Below, one piece after another: positions 1 to 8,081 of a stretch of 64,000 nucleotides of DNA. Source of the stretch: DASYRM01 sp035646375 (GTDB lineage: Bacteria; Acidobacteriota; Vicinamibacteria; Vicinamibacterales; UBA2999); contig DASRPM010000104.1 in assembly GCA_035646375.1 (NCBI GenBank), positions 1 through 64,000 of the forward strand, read 5' to 3'. The notes under the pieces were generated by a model, which was given only the letters and a program-made list of their open reading frames with translations, was not told the DNA's origin and did no database searches. A program made the position numbers and the translations under genes. Numbering within the stretch: the stretch's first letter is position 1; each line of letters opens with the position of its first letter.

Positions 1-17
1 GCTTCTCTATATAGATC

Positions 18-497
18 GTGGTGGGGGGCTGGGGAGCTGGGAGCTGGATTGAACCTGGCGTCAGGTTTGTTCGTCGTTCGGAACAGGAGCCAACCATCGA
101 GATCATCCTGGAGCTCGTTCTGACGCTCGTCTGGGAGCTTCTTCTTCAGATCACCGGCGAGCTTCTGATCGAGGTCGGTGTTCATTCCGTTGGCGACTCG
201 ATTCGTCAGCGCGGCCGCGCCCACCCGCTTCTTGCGGGGCTTGGCATCATCCTGTTGGGCGGGTTGGGCGGCGTGTTGACCAGCGTGGTCTGGCCCACTC
301 GCCTGTTCGCACCTGGCCCGTTGCCGGGCGTCAGCTTGTTGGTATCACCGCTGCTGAGCGCTGTGGCCATGGAAGGTGTTGGACGCTGGAGAGAGCGGCG
401 CGGGCAGACTCGGTCGTACATCTCCACCTATTGGGGCGGTGCGCTGTTCGCGTTTGCGATGGCCTCGGTTCGCTTCCTTTGGGTGGGCCGCCCCTAA
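18..497 (+). CDS. Small multi-pass membrane protein, function unknown
   Basis: Up to 159 residues. The N-terminal 26 residues of the GTG-initiated frame look non-genuine; the hydrophobic core begins with codon 27 (ATC at 96-98), and an AGGAG Shine-Dalgarno at 85-89 sits six bases before that ATC. From there come a long amphipathic Leu/Glu-rich helix, then hydrophobic segments near residues 72-92, 100-117 and 138-155. I do not recognise a catalytic motif. It is probably an inner-membrane protein of a small family seen in related bacteria (recollection, not tested). It converges with the flavoprotein gene and overlaps it by 4 bases. The start is uncertain: either GTG at 18 or a non-canonical ATC at 96. 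Confidence 0.6.
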   Translation: MVGGWGAGSWIEPGVRFVRRSEQEPTIEIILELVLTLVWELLLQITGELLIEVGVHSVGDSIRQRGRAHPLLAGLGIILLGGLGGVLTSVVWPTRLFAPGPLPGVSLLVSPLLSAVAMEGVGRWRERRGQTRSYISTYWGGALFAFAMASVRFLWVGRP

Positions 498-513
498 GCC
501 TTAAGCCTTAGGC
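493..513. repeat. Heptad tandem array at convergent gene ends
   Basis: Three 7 bp units in exact phase (CCTAAGC, CTTAAGC, CTTAGGC). The array contains the stop codons of both converging genes (TAA at 495-497 on +, TAG at 494-496 on -). Same family as the arrays at 19525, 21441, 36562, 41158 and 53084. Confidence 0.6.
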
Positions 514-1630
514 CAAAGAGTCTCCTCGTCCCCGCCGACACGCCCACGAGGTGCGAGAAGAGCGGCGGCGTCCACGACAGGCCGGCCAGCGCGGCGCGCG
601 CCAGTGCGGGACGGCGCGCGAGCCCGAGGACGCCACGCGTCAGCAGACGGTAATCGCGCAGCAGCGACCGACGTTCGCGCTCGAACGCCGGCAGCCAGCG
701 GTCGGCGTGCTCGACGCCGTGGGCGGCGATGAAGTGCGCGAGGCGCTCCGACGTCACGAGCGCCTGCGCAATTCCTCCGCCGGTAATCGGATCGATGAAG
801 CCGGCGGCGTCGCCAAGCAACACCACGCCGGGCGCGAAGCCATGCCGCGCGGCGGCAGCGAGCGGCGTGGCTTGTAACGGGCTGATCGGCTCCGCGCCTT
901 CGAGCAGCTCGCGCAGCGCCGGCGGCTCGACCCGCCACCGATCGAACACCGGCTCGAGCGGCGGATGAACCGCGTCAGCCTCCGCGAGCAACGCCACGAG
1001 TACTTCATCGCCGGGCAGCGGCGTGACATAGAACTCGTGCGAGGGACCCAGAAAAATATCCACCCACGGCGGCGCCGTGCGGCCGGCCAGCCGGTAGTGG
1101 CGCCGCGCGCCGATGCGAGAGCGCGGCACCGGCACGTTGAGCCCGAGGCGATGGCGGAAGCGCGAGTGGGCGCCGTCGGCGGCGATCACCAGCGCCGCGC
1201 GCTGCACGACGCCGTTGACGTGAACACCGGCGACGCGTCCGTTCTCGATCGACGGCCCCTCGACGGCCACACCCTGATGGGCCGTGACGCCGGGCGTGCG
1301 CGCCGCCAGCTCGAAGAGGCACTGGTCGAGCACCAGCCGCCGCTGCGCGCGCCCGCGGTCGCCGTGCTCGGCGCTGGCGGGAAAGCGGCCGACCGCCACG
1401 CGCGAACCCACGTGGTACCGCACGCCGTCAAAGGGCACGCCGCCGGCACCGTCGGGGACGCCGAGCCGCCGCAGCGCCGAGACGCCCGCCGGCATGATGC
1501 CCTCGCCGCACGGTTTGTCACGAGGGAACGTCTGCGCGTCGAACAGCTCCACCGCATGGCCGTGGCGGCCGAGCGCGGTCGCCAGCGACGCGCCGGCGAT
1601 TCCGCCGCCGACGATGACGACGCCGGTCAT
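494..1630 (-). CDS. FAD-dependent monooxygenase, SrsC-like (geranylgeranyl reductase-type fold)
   Basis: 378 residues. A Rossmann FAD motif GGGIAG is at residues 8-13, the PCGEG signature typical of geranylgeranyl-reductase-like flavoproteins at 40-44, a DG motif at 152-153, and the second FAD motif (GDAAGFIDPITGGG) at 273-286. It should oxidise a hydrophobic or aromatic substrate with NAD(P)H and O2, or reduce a prenyl chain. It is the last gene of a three-gene unit: its ATG overlaps the stop of the ICMT-like gene by 4 bases (ATGA), and the polyketide synthase is first. In Streptomyces griseus the same trio (srsA, srsB, srsC) makes methylated, hydroxylated alkylresorcinols; the flavoprotein does the ring hydroxylation. 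The role here is inferred from that context. Confidence 0.82.
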   Translation of the reverse strand: MTGVVIVGGGIAGASLATALGRHGHAVELFDAQTFPRDKPCGEGIMPAGVSALRRLGVPDGAGGVPFDGVRYHVGSRVAVGRFPASAEHGDRGRAQRRLVLDQCLFELAARTPGVTAHQGVAVEGPSIENGRVAGVHVNGVVQRAALVIAADGAHSRFRHRLGLNVPVPRSRIGARRHYRLAGRTAPPWVDIFLGPSHEFYVTPLPGDEVLVALLAEADAVHPPLEPVFDRWRVEPPALRELLEGAEPISPLQATPLAAAARHGFAPGVVLLGDAAGFIDPITGGGIAQALVTSERLAHFIAAHGVEHADRWLPAFERERRSLLRDYRLLTRGVLGLARRPALARAALAGLSWTPPLFSHLVGVSAGTRRLFGLRLKA

Positions 1631-2211
1631 AGGCGGGTGGGGAAGAAGGAGGGCTTGCCGCCCATGCGCGCCGCGTAGTCGGCGCTGGCAAGCAGCACGC
1701 GGTCCTCGGCGGCGACGCGCGCCCGCAGCACGAAGACGTGCGCGACGGTCCCGAGCACGGCCGTGATCCACGCCGTGTGGATCAGGGGCAATGCCAGCAG
1801 CTCGACGAACACCGCGGTGTAGTTCGGATGCCGCACCCACCGGTACGGTCCCGTGTCCACCACGCCCTGACGCGTCGAGTCCATGACGCCGACGTTCCAG
1901 TGCTGGCCAAGCGTCTGAATCACCCACCAGCGGGTCCATGTGGCGGCGATGAGGAGCATCAACGCGGGCATGGCCAGCGCCGGCACGAACGGCCGCCGAA
2001 GTACCACCACCTCGAGGGCCGCACCGGCGAGGATCGCGGTGTGCAGCGCCGCCATCCACTTGAAGTGAGGCTCGTGCACCACGAGCGCCCCGGCGGCGGC
2101 GAGCGCGCGCCGGTGACGGGCGGAGATCGCCAGCTCGGCGAACCGCAGCAGCGCCACCGCCGCCACCACGGCCAGGTAGGCGCTGACGGTCGGGGCGAAC
2201 GTCAGTCCCAC
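1627..2211 (-). CDS. ICMT-family membrane methyltransferase, SrsB-like
   Basis: 194 residues with four to five hydrophobic segments. The SAM-binding signature GPYRWVRHPNY lies at residues 121-131, followed by the conserved C-terminal Glu (residue 169), as in isoprenylcysteine carboxyl methyltransferase and phospholipid methyltransferase relatives. Bacterial members beside type III polyketide synthases O-methylate alkylresorcinols or alkylpyrones (SrsB, BpsB). GTG at 2209-2211 is chosen as start: it overlaps the polyketide synthase stop (2202-2204) by 10 bases, implying translational coupling, and it gives the family's usual length. It acts in the inner membrane on a lipophilic phenolic substrate (inferred). 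Confidence 0.82.
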   Translation of the reverse strand: MGLTFAPTVSAYLAVVAAVALLRFAELAISARHRRALAAAGALVVHEPHFKWMAALHTAILAGAALEVVVLRRPFVPALAMPALMLLIAATWTRWWVIQTLGQHWNVGVMDSTRQGVVDTGPYRWVRHPNYTAVFVELLALPLIHTAWITAVLGTVAHVFVLRARVAAEDRVLLASADYAARMGGKPSFFPTRL

Positions 2212-3260
2212 TCGAGGAGCGCGGTTTCGGCGCTGAAGCCAGGACCGAACGCCGCGAGCACGCCGTACGCTCCTGGCGGCACCTTGCGCGTCCGCAGCCA
2301 TTCGTCGAGCACGAAGAGCACCGACGCGCTCGACTGGTTGCCGCACTCGCGCAGCACGGTCCACGACGGCTGCGTGTCTTCCTCGGTGAGGCCGAGCTCG
2401 TCCTGCACCGCCTGCAGCAGCGCGCGGCCGCCGGGATGCAACACGAACGCCGAGACGTCGTCCGTCGTGAGGCCGCGACGTGTCAGCGTGGTGCAGAGGA
2501 TCTGCTTGATGCGATCGCGAATGAGCTGCGGCACTTCTTTCGACAGGACGATGTGGAAGCCGTCTCCCTGGAGATCGAACCCCATCGCGTCGATGGTGTC
2601 CGGCAACAGGTGGCTGGCGACTTCGAGGATCTTCGGGCCGCGCGCCGGCCTGCCGGTGACGAGGGCCGCCGCGGCGCCGTCGCCGAACAGGATCGTCGAG
2701 ATGAGATTGGCCTGCGACAGATCGCGGCGCTGGAAGGTGAGACTCGGGAGCTCCACGGCGACCACCAGTGCCGTGGCGTTCGGATACGCGCGCACGAAAT
2801 CCGCCGAGCGGCCGAGCGCCGCCGCGCCCGCCGCGCACCCCAGCTCGGTGATCGGGATGCGCCGCACATCGGGCCGGAATCCCATCCGGTTGATCAGATG
2901 CGCGTCAAGCGACGGAATCATGAACCCGGTGCACGACGTCGTGATGAGCAGATCGACGTCGGAGGGCGAGACGCCGGCCTTCTGGAGACACGACTCGGCC
3001 ACCTGCTGCCCGAGCTGAATCGAGTGTTCCTGGTACTCGCGAGTCAGCGTCGCCAGCGGACGCGGCTCGATGATGTAGTCGACGGGATGGATGAAGAACC
3101 GCCGACGCACCTGTGCGTTGTCCACGATCGCCATCATGGCGTTGAGGCGCCGTTCGTCGATCGCGAAGGTGCTGCCGAAGTAGCGCTTGACGTCGTCCCG
3201 GGTGATCTCGTGCTGGGGAAGCGCCGTCGCTGTGGCGGCAATGCTGATGGGCTGCTCCAT
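2202..3260 (-). CDS. Type III polyketide synthase (chalcone/alkylresorcinol synthase family)
   Basis: 352 residues, normal for the family. The catalytic triad is complete: nucleophile Cys142 (context TELGCAAGAAAL), His275 (LHPGG) and Asn308 (ECGNQSS). The GFGPG-type loop of plant chalcone synthases appears as AAFGPGF near residues 337-342. The enzyme condenses an acyl-CoA starter, probably a long fatty acyl, with malonyl-CoA and cyclises the chain. The ATG at 3258-3260 has no clear Shine-Dalgarno but starts where family members start. It leads a unit with the ICMT-like methyltransferase and the flavoprotein. Products are likely membrane phenolic lipids rather than flavonoid-like compounds; substrate length cannot be read from sequence alone. 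Confidence 0.92.
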   Translation of the reverse strand: MEQPISIAATATALPQHEITRDDVKRYFGSTFAIDERRLNAMMAIVDNAQVRRRFFIHPVDYIIEPRPLATLTREYQEHSIQLGQQVAESCLQKAGVSPSDVDLLITTSCTGFMIPSLDAHLINRMGFRPDVRRIPITELGCAAGAAALGRSADFVRAYPNATALVVAVELPSLTFQRRDLSQANLISTILFGDGAAAALVTGRPARGPKILEVASHLLPDTIDAMGFDLQGDGFHIVLSKEVPQLIRDRIKQILCTTLTRRGLTTDDVSAFVLHPGGRALLQAVQDELGLTEEDTQPSWTVLRECGNQSSASVLFVLDEWLRTRKVPPGAYGVLAAFGPGFSAETALLEWD

Positions 3261-3597
3261 GTGTGTGTGCAGCAGTGTACTTACACGGCCGTTGGGAGCC
3301 ACGGCAGGATGGGAGGCGTGGGCGGTTTCCGCCGATGCGCGTCCCGACCCGCCACGGGTCGATGGCGGCACCCATGTACGCGCACGCGAGGGCTGCGGCC
3401 GTCGTCCTTGGGCATATCTGCCGAAGTCCGGCGTGCTTGTACATCGAAGTCGCGCCGGCGCAGGCAGAAATGCCTGAGGACGGCGGACGTCAGCCGAGCG
3501 AATCGTGTGCGTGCAGGGAGTAAACGGGCCCGGCCCGCCACGGCAGCGCACGGGAGTGAAGCGTGCGCGGCCGGACGGGCCGGTGGTGGAGAGAGGG
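3261..3597. other. 337-base intergenic region upstream of the polyketide synthase
   Basis: This separates the HtrA gene stop from the polyketide synthase start, both on the minus strand. It should hold the promoter of the three-gene unit and the terminator of the protease gene. Reading toward the synthase, a TACACT hexamer lies 11 bases before the ATG as a possible -10. I see no convincing small gene, RNA or strong hairpin. Confidence 0.4.
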
Positions 3598-5133
3598 TTA
3601 CGAGCGCGCCGGCCGCAGCGTCAGGAACAGGCTCTGACCCTGCCGGTTCACCAGCATCAGCACCGGCTTGCCGTCGGTGCGCTCGATGGCGGTCTTCAGC
3701 TCGGCGACCGTCGCGGTGGAGCGGCCGTTGACCTTTTCGATCACGTCGCTCGGCTGCACGCCGCTCTCCGCGGCCACACCGTCCGGATCGACGTCGGTCA
3801 CGACCACGCCCTTCACCGACCGCGGCAGCTCATACTCCCGCGCCAGCTCCGGCGTCAGCGGTGCCACCTGCATGCCGTAGCGGCCGGGCGAGGTGGACGA
3901 TCCGCGCTCGTCGCGACCGTCGCCATCGTCGTTGCGCGCCTTCAGCTCCTCCAGCTTCGCGCTGAGATCGCTGGGGCGGCCGTCGCGGACGACCTTGATC
4001 GGCACCGACGTGCCGGGCGCGATGTTCGAGATGGCGTTGCGCAGCTCGTTGCCGTCCGACACGCGGCGGCCCTGCACTTCGGTGATCACGTCGCCCTGCC
4101 TGAGGCCCGCGCGCTCCGCCGGGCTGCCCGGCTCCACCTGGTTGACGAGTGCGCCGCGCACGTCGCTCAGGCCGAGGCTCGCTGCCAGGTCGGCGGTGAT
4201 CGGCTGCACGGTGACGCCCAGCTTCGCGCGGCGCACGTGGCCGCTCGAGATCAGCTGGCCCATCACGTTCTTCGCCATGTTCGACGGGATGGCGAAGCCC
4301 AGACCGATGTTGCCGCCCGACGGCGACATGATCTGCGACGGGATGCCGAGGAGCTCGCCCTGCAGGTTCACCAGCGCGCCGCCCGAGTTGCCGTGGTTGA
4401 TCGGCGCGTCGGTCTGCAGGAAGTCCTGGAAGCTGCCGTCGCCGGTGGGAGTGGTGCGCCCCTTGGCGCTGATGATGCCCGACGTCACCGTCTGGCCGAC
4501 GCCAAGCGGGTTGCCGATGGCCAGCACCACGTCGCCCACGCGCGCCTTGTCCGAGTCGGCCAGCGGAATCGTGCGCAGCCCGGTGGCCTGCACCTTCAGC
4601 ACCGCCAGGTCGCTCAGCGCGTCGTCGCCCACCACGGTGGCCGTGAGCACGCGGCGATCCGCGAGCTCCACCTCGACGCGATCGGCGCCGTCCACCACGT
4701 GGTGGTTGGTCAGGATGTAGCCGTCGGCGTTGATGATGACGCCGGAGCCCAACCCTTCCTGGCGCGGCACGCGCATGCGGCCGCCGCCGCGCTCGTCGAA
4801 GCCGCGGCCGAAGAAGTCACGGAACCGGGGATCGGAAAACGGGAGCGCGGCGGGCGCGGCCTGCGCCTTCTTGGCGACGCGAACGGTGACCACGCTCGGG
4901 GTGACCTGGTCGACGACACTGGCGTACGATGACACGCCGGCTGCAACGGCCGGTGCTGCCGGGGCGGCAGCGGGAGCCGCAGCCGCAGGTGCCGCGCCGG
5001 CGGCGTGCACTGCGGTCGTGTCTCGCCACGTCGAGCCCACGGCTACCCCGCACAGCGCGGTCGCGACAACGACGGCCGCCGTGTAGCTTCGGGCAGCCCG
5101 TCGCGTGTCGTGCTGCGATGTGTGATGCGTCAT
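3598..5133 (-). CDS. HtrA/DegP-family serine protease with two PDZ domains
   Basis: 511 residues. An N-terminal signal or membrane anchor (about residues 15-45) is followed by an Ala/Pro-rich linker, the trypsin-like protease domain (about 70-275) and two PDZ domains (about 285-380 and 420-505). The triad is His145 (TNHHVV), Asp175 (SDLAVLK) and Ser250 (GNSGGALV). It is a periplasmic protease/chaperone for misfolded envelope proteins. The ATG at 5131-5133 is supported by a GGAGGG Shine-Dalgarno nine bases upstream, which lies inside the start of the divergent hydrolase gene. Length and architecture are normal for DegP/DegQ/MucD proteins. Confidence 0.95.
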   Translation of the reverse strand: MTHHTSQHDTRRAARSYTAAVVVATALCGVAVGSTWRDTTAVHAAGAAPAAAAPAAAPAAPAVAAGVSSYASVVDQVTPSVVTVRVAKKAQAAPAALPFSDPRFRDFFGRGFDERGGGRMRVPRQEGLGSGVIINADGYILTNHHVVDGADRVEVELADRRVLTATVVGDDALSDLAVLKVQATGLRTIPLADSDKARVGDVVLAIGNPLGVGQTVTSGIISAKGRTTPTGDGSFQDFLQTDAPINHGNSGGALVNLQGELLGIPSQIMSPSGGNIGLGFAIPSNMAKNVMGQLISSGHVRRAKLGVTVQPITADLAASLGLSDVRGALVNQVEPGSPAERAGLRQGDVITEVQGRRVSDGNELRNAISNIAPGTSVPIKVVRDGRPSDLSAKLEELKARNDDGDGRDERGSSTSPGRYGMQVAPLTPELAREYELPRSVKGVVVTDVDPDGVAAESGVQPSDVIEKVNGRSTATVAELKTAIERTDGKPVLMLVNRQGQSLFLTLRPARS

Positions 5134-6372
5134 ATGACTGAACCCTCCATGTCCGGTTGGACGCCACACCCTCGCGCTTGGACGGGAGGGCCGCTGGCGG
5201 AGGCCGCCTGGGGCCTGTTGGGAGCGGCCGCCGTGCTGGCGTTCGTGGCGATCTGGGTGGTTGCTCCGGCCCCCGCCTCTGCTCTGCTTCCGTTCGGCGT
5301 CGCGGCACCCGAGCTGAGCCCGGCGCTGAGCCTCGTGGCCCTGGCCGTCGCCGCCGCGGCGTGGGCACTGCGACGCCGGCGCCCGTCGCGATCTGCCGCG
5401 GTTCTGGCGCTTTGCGCCGCCGCGCTCTTCGCGATCCCCATGGCGCAACTTCCTTCCACCGTGCGGCGGTTCGATGCGGCGATGGCCACGGCTGGGCTGG
5501 TCGCGAGCGACGGCGTGCCGGCTGGCGACTTCGGGCGCGCGGCGCCCTTCCGCCTGCGGGACCTCGTGCTCGGCGTGGCGCGAGGGGAGTCGGCCGTGCG
5601 CCGCGGCGTCGCCATCGCCGGATCCTCGCCGCTGGCCCTCGACGTCTACGCACGCGACGGCGTCCGCAACGCGCCGCTGCTGGTGCAGATCTATGGCGGC
5701 GCGTGGCAGCGCGGCCAGCCCGGCGACGACGAGGCGTTCGCCCGGTACTTCGCGTCGCGCGGGTTCGTAGTGGCAGCCATCGACTACCGCCACGCGCCCG
5801 CCGCCCGGTGGCCGGCACAGATCGACGACGTTCGGGCCGCGTTGGCCTGGCTGCGCACGCACGCCGGCGAGCTCGGGGCCGATCCGGCGCGGATGGTGCT
5901 CGTGGGCCGCTCGGCGGGCGCGCAACTTGCGCTCGTGGCGGCGTATCAGGCTGGCGTGCCGGCGGTCGCCGGCGTGGTGAGCTTGTACGGCCCGGTCTTT
6001 CTGGCCGACGGGTGGCGGGAACCGCCGCGGCCGGATCCGCTGGACGTGCGCGCGATCCTGGAAACGTATCTCGGCGGGACGCCGGACCAGATGCCGGATC
6101 GGTACGCGGCCGCTTCGCCCGTCACGTACGTGTCGTCGAAGGTCCCGCCGACGTTGCTGGTCTACGGCCGCCGCGATCACATCGTGGAGGTGCGCTTCGC
6201 GCGCCAGCTCGAGGCACGGCTGCGCCAGGTCAGCGCGCCCGTCGTGCTCCTCGAGATTCCGTGGGCCGAACATGCGTTCGACATCCTGCCCGACGGGCTG
6301 AGCGCGCAGGTGGCGCTCTTCTACACCGAGCGCTTCCTGGCCGGACTCCCGGGGCTGCACGAGCGTCCGTAG
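5134..6372 (+). CDS. Membrane-anchored alpha/beta hydrolase (BD-FAE/esterase type)
   Basis: Up to 412 residues. Three hydrophobic segments in the first 120 residues suggest a membrane anchor. The hydrolase domain follows, with the oxyanion motif IYGGAW, nucleophile elbow GRSAGA, the acid in GRRDHIV and the catalytic His in AEHAFD. It probably cleaves a carboxylic ester; the substrate is unknown. The start is uncertain. The ATG at 5134 abuts the start codon of the divergent HtrA gene (together CATATG) and has no Shine-Dalgarno, and ATG at 5149 or a later GTG near 5239 is possible. Confidence 0.85.
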   Translation: MTEPSMSGWTPHPRAWTGGPLAEAAWGLLGAAAVLAFVAIWVVAPAPASALLPFGVAAPELSPALSLVALAVAAAAWALRRRRPSRSAAVLALCAAALFAIPMAQLPSTVRRFDAAMATAGLVASDGVPAGDFGRAAPFRLRDLVLGVARGESAVRRGVAIAGSSPLALDVYARDGVRNAPLLVQIYGGAWQRGQPGDDEAFARYFASRGFVVAAIDYRHAPAARWPAQIDDVRAALAWLRTHAGELGADPARMVLVGRSAGAQLALVAAYQAGVPAVAGVVSLYGPVFLADGWREPPRPDPLDVRAILETYLGGTPDQMPDRYAAASPVTYVSSKVPPTLLVYGRRDHIVEVRFARQLEARLRQVSAPVVLLEIPWAEHAFDILPDGLSAQVALFYTERFLAGLPGLHERP

Positions 6373-6393
6373 CACTGACCGCCGCCGAGTTTG

Positions 6394-6399
6394 TAAACT
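6394..6399 (+). promoter_or_regulatory. Candidate -10 element of a leaderless promoter
   Basis: TAAACT lies six bases before the GTG start at 6406. Transcription from it would begin at or next to the start codon. The GAGGGG between them is too close to serve as a Shine-Dalgarno. Confidence 0.4.
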
Positions 6400-6405
6400 G
6401 AGGGG

Positions 6406-7728
6406 GTGAGCGCCAGCTTCAGGATGCTGCCGGCCGCGCTGGCCGCCGTCGCTCTGCTCGGCCTCGCCGCTCCGGCTCACACCGCAGACTTCTTCGTGGC
6501 GCCTGGCGGCGTGGGCAACGGCAGCGGCAGCTTTCCGTTCGGACGCATCCAGGACGCGCTGAACGCGGCGCGCGCCGGCGACGTGATCACGGTCGCGCCC
6601 GGCACCTACAACGAAGCGCTGCTCAGCGTCCGGAACGGTGCCGCGGCCGCACCCATCACGCTGCGAGCGGCGACGCCGCGCACGGCCGTCGTCACGCGGG
6701 CCGGCCGCGTGCTGACGGTGGGCCACGCCTACCTGATCGTGGACGGGTTCGTGTTCGACGGGCAGTACGGCGGCGACGACGCCGTGCGCGTCACCGGCAG
6801 CGGCGACTTCCTGCTGCTGCGCAACTCCGAGGTGCGCCGCTCCACCAAGGACCTGATCGACATGGACAACCCGGAGGGCGTGGTGATCGAGGGCTGCCTG
6901 CTGCACCATGCGCTGAACGCCGCTGACGGGCGCACCGACGCGCACGCCGTGGCGGCGGGCGCGGTGCGCAACCTGACGATCCGCGACACCGAGATCCACA
7001 CGTTCTCCGGCGACGGCTTGCAGGTAGATCCTGGCCGCGCGGCACCGGGTTGGGATCTGGTGACGGTGGAGCGCTCGAAGATCTGGCTGGCGCCGCTGCC
7101 GGCGCCCGAGAACGGCTTCGCCGCCGGCGCGGTGCCCGGCGAGAACGCCATCGACACCAAGGCGGCCGCCACCAGCGTGCGCTCGCGCCTCGTCATCCGC
7201 GACACGATCGCGTCGGGCTTCCGCGGCGGCCTCCGCAACATGGCCGCATTCAATCTCAAGGAACACGTGGACGTCGTCGTGGACGGCGTCACGGTGTTCG
7301 ACTCCGAGATTGCGTTCCGGCTGCGGGGGCCGGCCACCGGCGCGCGCGTGCTGGTGCAGAACGCGGTCGTGCACGACGTGGCGACGGCGTTCCGCTACGA
7401 GGACAACATCCAGAACCTGCGGATCTGGAACAGCACCGTGGGGCGCAACGTCACGCGCCCGTTCCAGGCGGCGTCGGCGCCGAGCGCCACGCTCGACGTG
7501 CGCAACCTGCTGTCGATCCCGGCGCTCACGCCCGAAGCGCGCGCGTCGTCGAACTTGCGGGTGACGACGGCCGCCTTCGTGAACGCGGGCGCGCACGACT
7601 ATCACCTGGCCGCGGGCTCGCCGGCCACCGACGTGGGCGAGCGCCTGACCGCGGTGACGGCCGACCGCGACGGCGTTCAGCGGCCGCAGGCCGGCGCCTA
7701 CGACATCGGGGCGTACGAGGTGCAATAG
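6406..7728 (+). CDS. Secreted right-handed beta-helix protein
   Basis: 440 residues with a signal peptide (about 1-26, cleavage near AHTAD). The DUF1565-like opening (VAPGGVGNGSGSFPFGRIQDAL) and repeated parallel beta-helix rungs with Asn/Asp turns follow. The C-terminal 60 residues match the tail found in choice-of-anchor Q proteins, ending in DIGAYE. Such proteins are extracellular polysaccharide-active enzymes or surface adhesins; no catalytic set can be assigned. GTG is taken as start because of the -10-like TAAACT six bases upstream. The TAG stop is the first triplet of a 9 bp tandem array. Confidence 0.85.
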   Translation: MSASFRMLPAALAAVALLGLAAPAHTADFFVAPGGVGNGSGSFPFGRIQDALNAARAGDVITVAPGTYNEALLSVRNGAAAAPITLRAATPRTAVVTRAGRVLTVGHAYLIVDGFVFDGQYGGDDAVRVTGSGDFLLLRNSEVRRSTKDLIDMDNPEGVVIEGCLLHHALNAADGRTDAHAVAAGAVRNLTIRDTEIHTFSGDGLQVDPGRAAPGWDLVTVERSKIWLAPLPAPENGFAAGAVPGENAIDTKAAATSVRSRLVIRDTIASGFRGGLRNMAAFNLKEHVDVVVDGVTVFDSEIAFRLRGPATGARVLVQNAVVHDVATAFRYEDNIQNLRIWNSTVGRNVTRPFQAASAPSATLDVRNLLSIPALTPEARASSNLRVTTAAFVNAGAHDYHLAAGSPATDVGERLTAVTADRDGVQRPQAGAYDIGAYEVQ

Positions 7729-7770
7729 GGTCAGGTGGGGCGGGTGGGTCAGGTAGGGCTGGTAGGGAAA
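7726..7770 (+). repeat. Nonad (9 bp) tandem array starting at the stop codon
   Basis: Five units in exact 9 bp phase, of the form (T/G)(A/G)GGGNCNG. The first unit begins with the TAG stop of the beta-helix gene (7726-7728). An oppositely oriented array follows at 7806-7853, so the two can pair as a large imperfect hairpin. Confidence 0.65.
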
Positions 7771-7790
7771 GCAAGAGCTCTTGTCCCTAC
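7762..7790. terminator. Palindrome between the two nonad arrays
   Basis: GTAGGGA (7762-7768) pairs with TCCCTAC (7784-7790), and between them CAAGAGCTCTTG is self-complementary. A 3-base bulge separates the helices. It lacks a T tract but sits 34 bases after the beta-helix stop and could terminate transcription. Confidence 0.4.
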
Positions 7791-7805
7791 CGGACCATTC
7801 GAACC

Positions 7806-7853
7806 CACCCGACTCCGCACCCGGCCCACCCGACCTACCAGACCCACCTGACT
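7806..7853. repeat. Complementary nonad array
   Basis: 9 bp units of the type CACCCGACC, four of them in strict phase over 7818-7853, complementary in sense to the array at 7726-7770. Confidence 0.55.
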
Positions 7854-7878
7854 AGGTCGGTGTATCGTCTTGAGCTCG

Positions 7879-8034
7879 ATGCGCAACGTCCTGGTTGGAG
7901 TGGTGCTCGCGGCGGGTCTGGCGTTGGCGCTGTCGCCGCTGACCATTGCGGGCATCGACGCCTGGAAGATCGTGCTCGCCGCGGGGGGCGCCTTCCTGTT
8001 CGTCACGGCCGGACGGGGCAGCAAAGTCAGGTAG
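7879..8034 (+). CDS. Small two-helix membrane protein, hypothetical
   Basis: 51 residues from ATG at 7879 to TAG at 8032-8034. Two hydrophobic stretches (residues 3-24 and 31-44) are separated by a short GIDAWK turn, and the C-terminus is basic (GRGSKVR). A TATCGT hexamer lies ten bases before the ATG. There is no Shine-Dalgarno. The stop lies inside a perfect hairpin. The transmembrane pattern and the clean end at a terminator argue for a real gene, but composition alone could produce it. Confidence 0.45.
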   Translation: MRNVLVGVVLAAGLALALSPLTIAGIDAWKIVLAAGGAFLFVTAGRGSKVR

Positions 8035-8052
8035 GTCGACTCCCTACCTGAC
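8026..8052. terminator. Hairpin terminator between convergent genes
   Basis: GTCAGGTAGG (8026-8035) is perfectly complementary to CCTACCTGAC (8043-8052) with a 7-base loop. It spans the stop of the small ORF and could serve both converging genes. Confidence 0.5.
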
Positions 8053-8080
8053 TCACCTGACCTACCCGACCCACCTGACC
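8045..8080. repeat. Nonad tandem array
   Basis: Four in-phase 9 bp units (TACCTGACT, CACCTGACC, TACCCGACC, CACCTGACC), ending one base before the stop codon of the minus-strand SYLF gene. Confidence 0.6.
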
Positions 8081-8081
8081 G

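Noticed and set aside
3598..7725. A 1375-codon open frame on the minus strand reaching far upstream of the HtrA start
   Set aside because: Only the HtrA part has family similarity and a Shine-Dalgarno; the rest lies antisense to the hydrolase and beta-helix genes and is Arg/His/Ala-rich shadow sequence typical of high-GC DNA.
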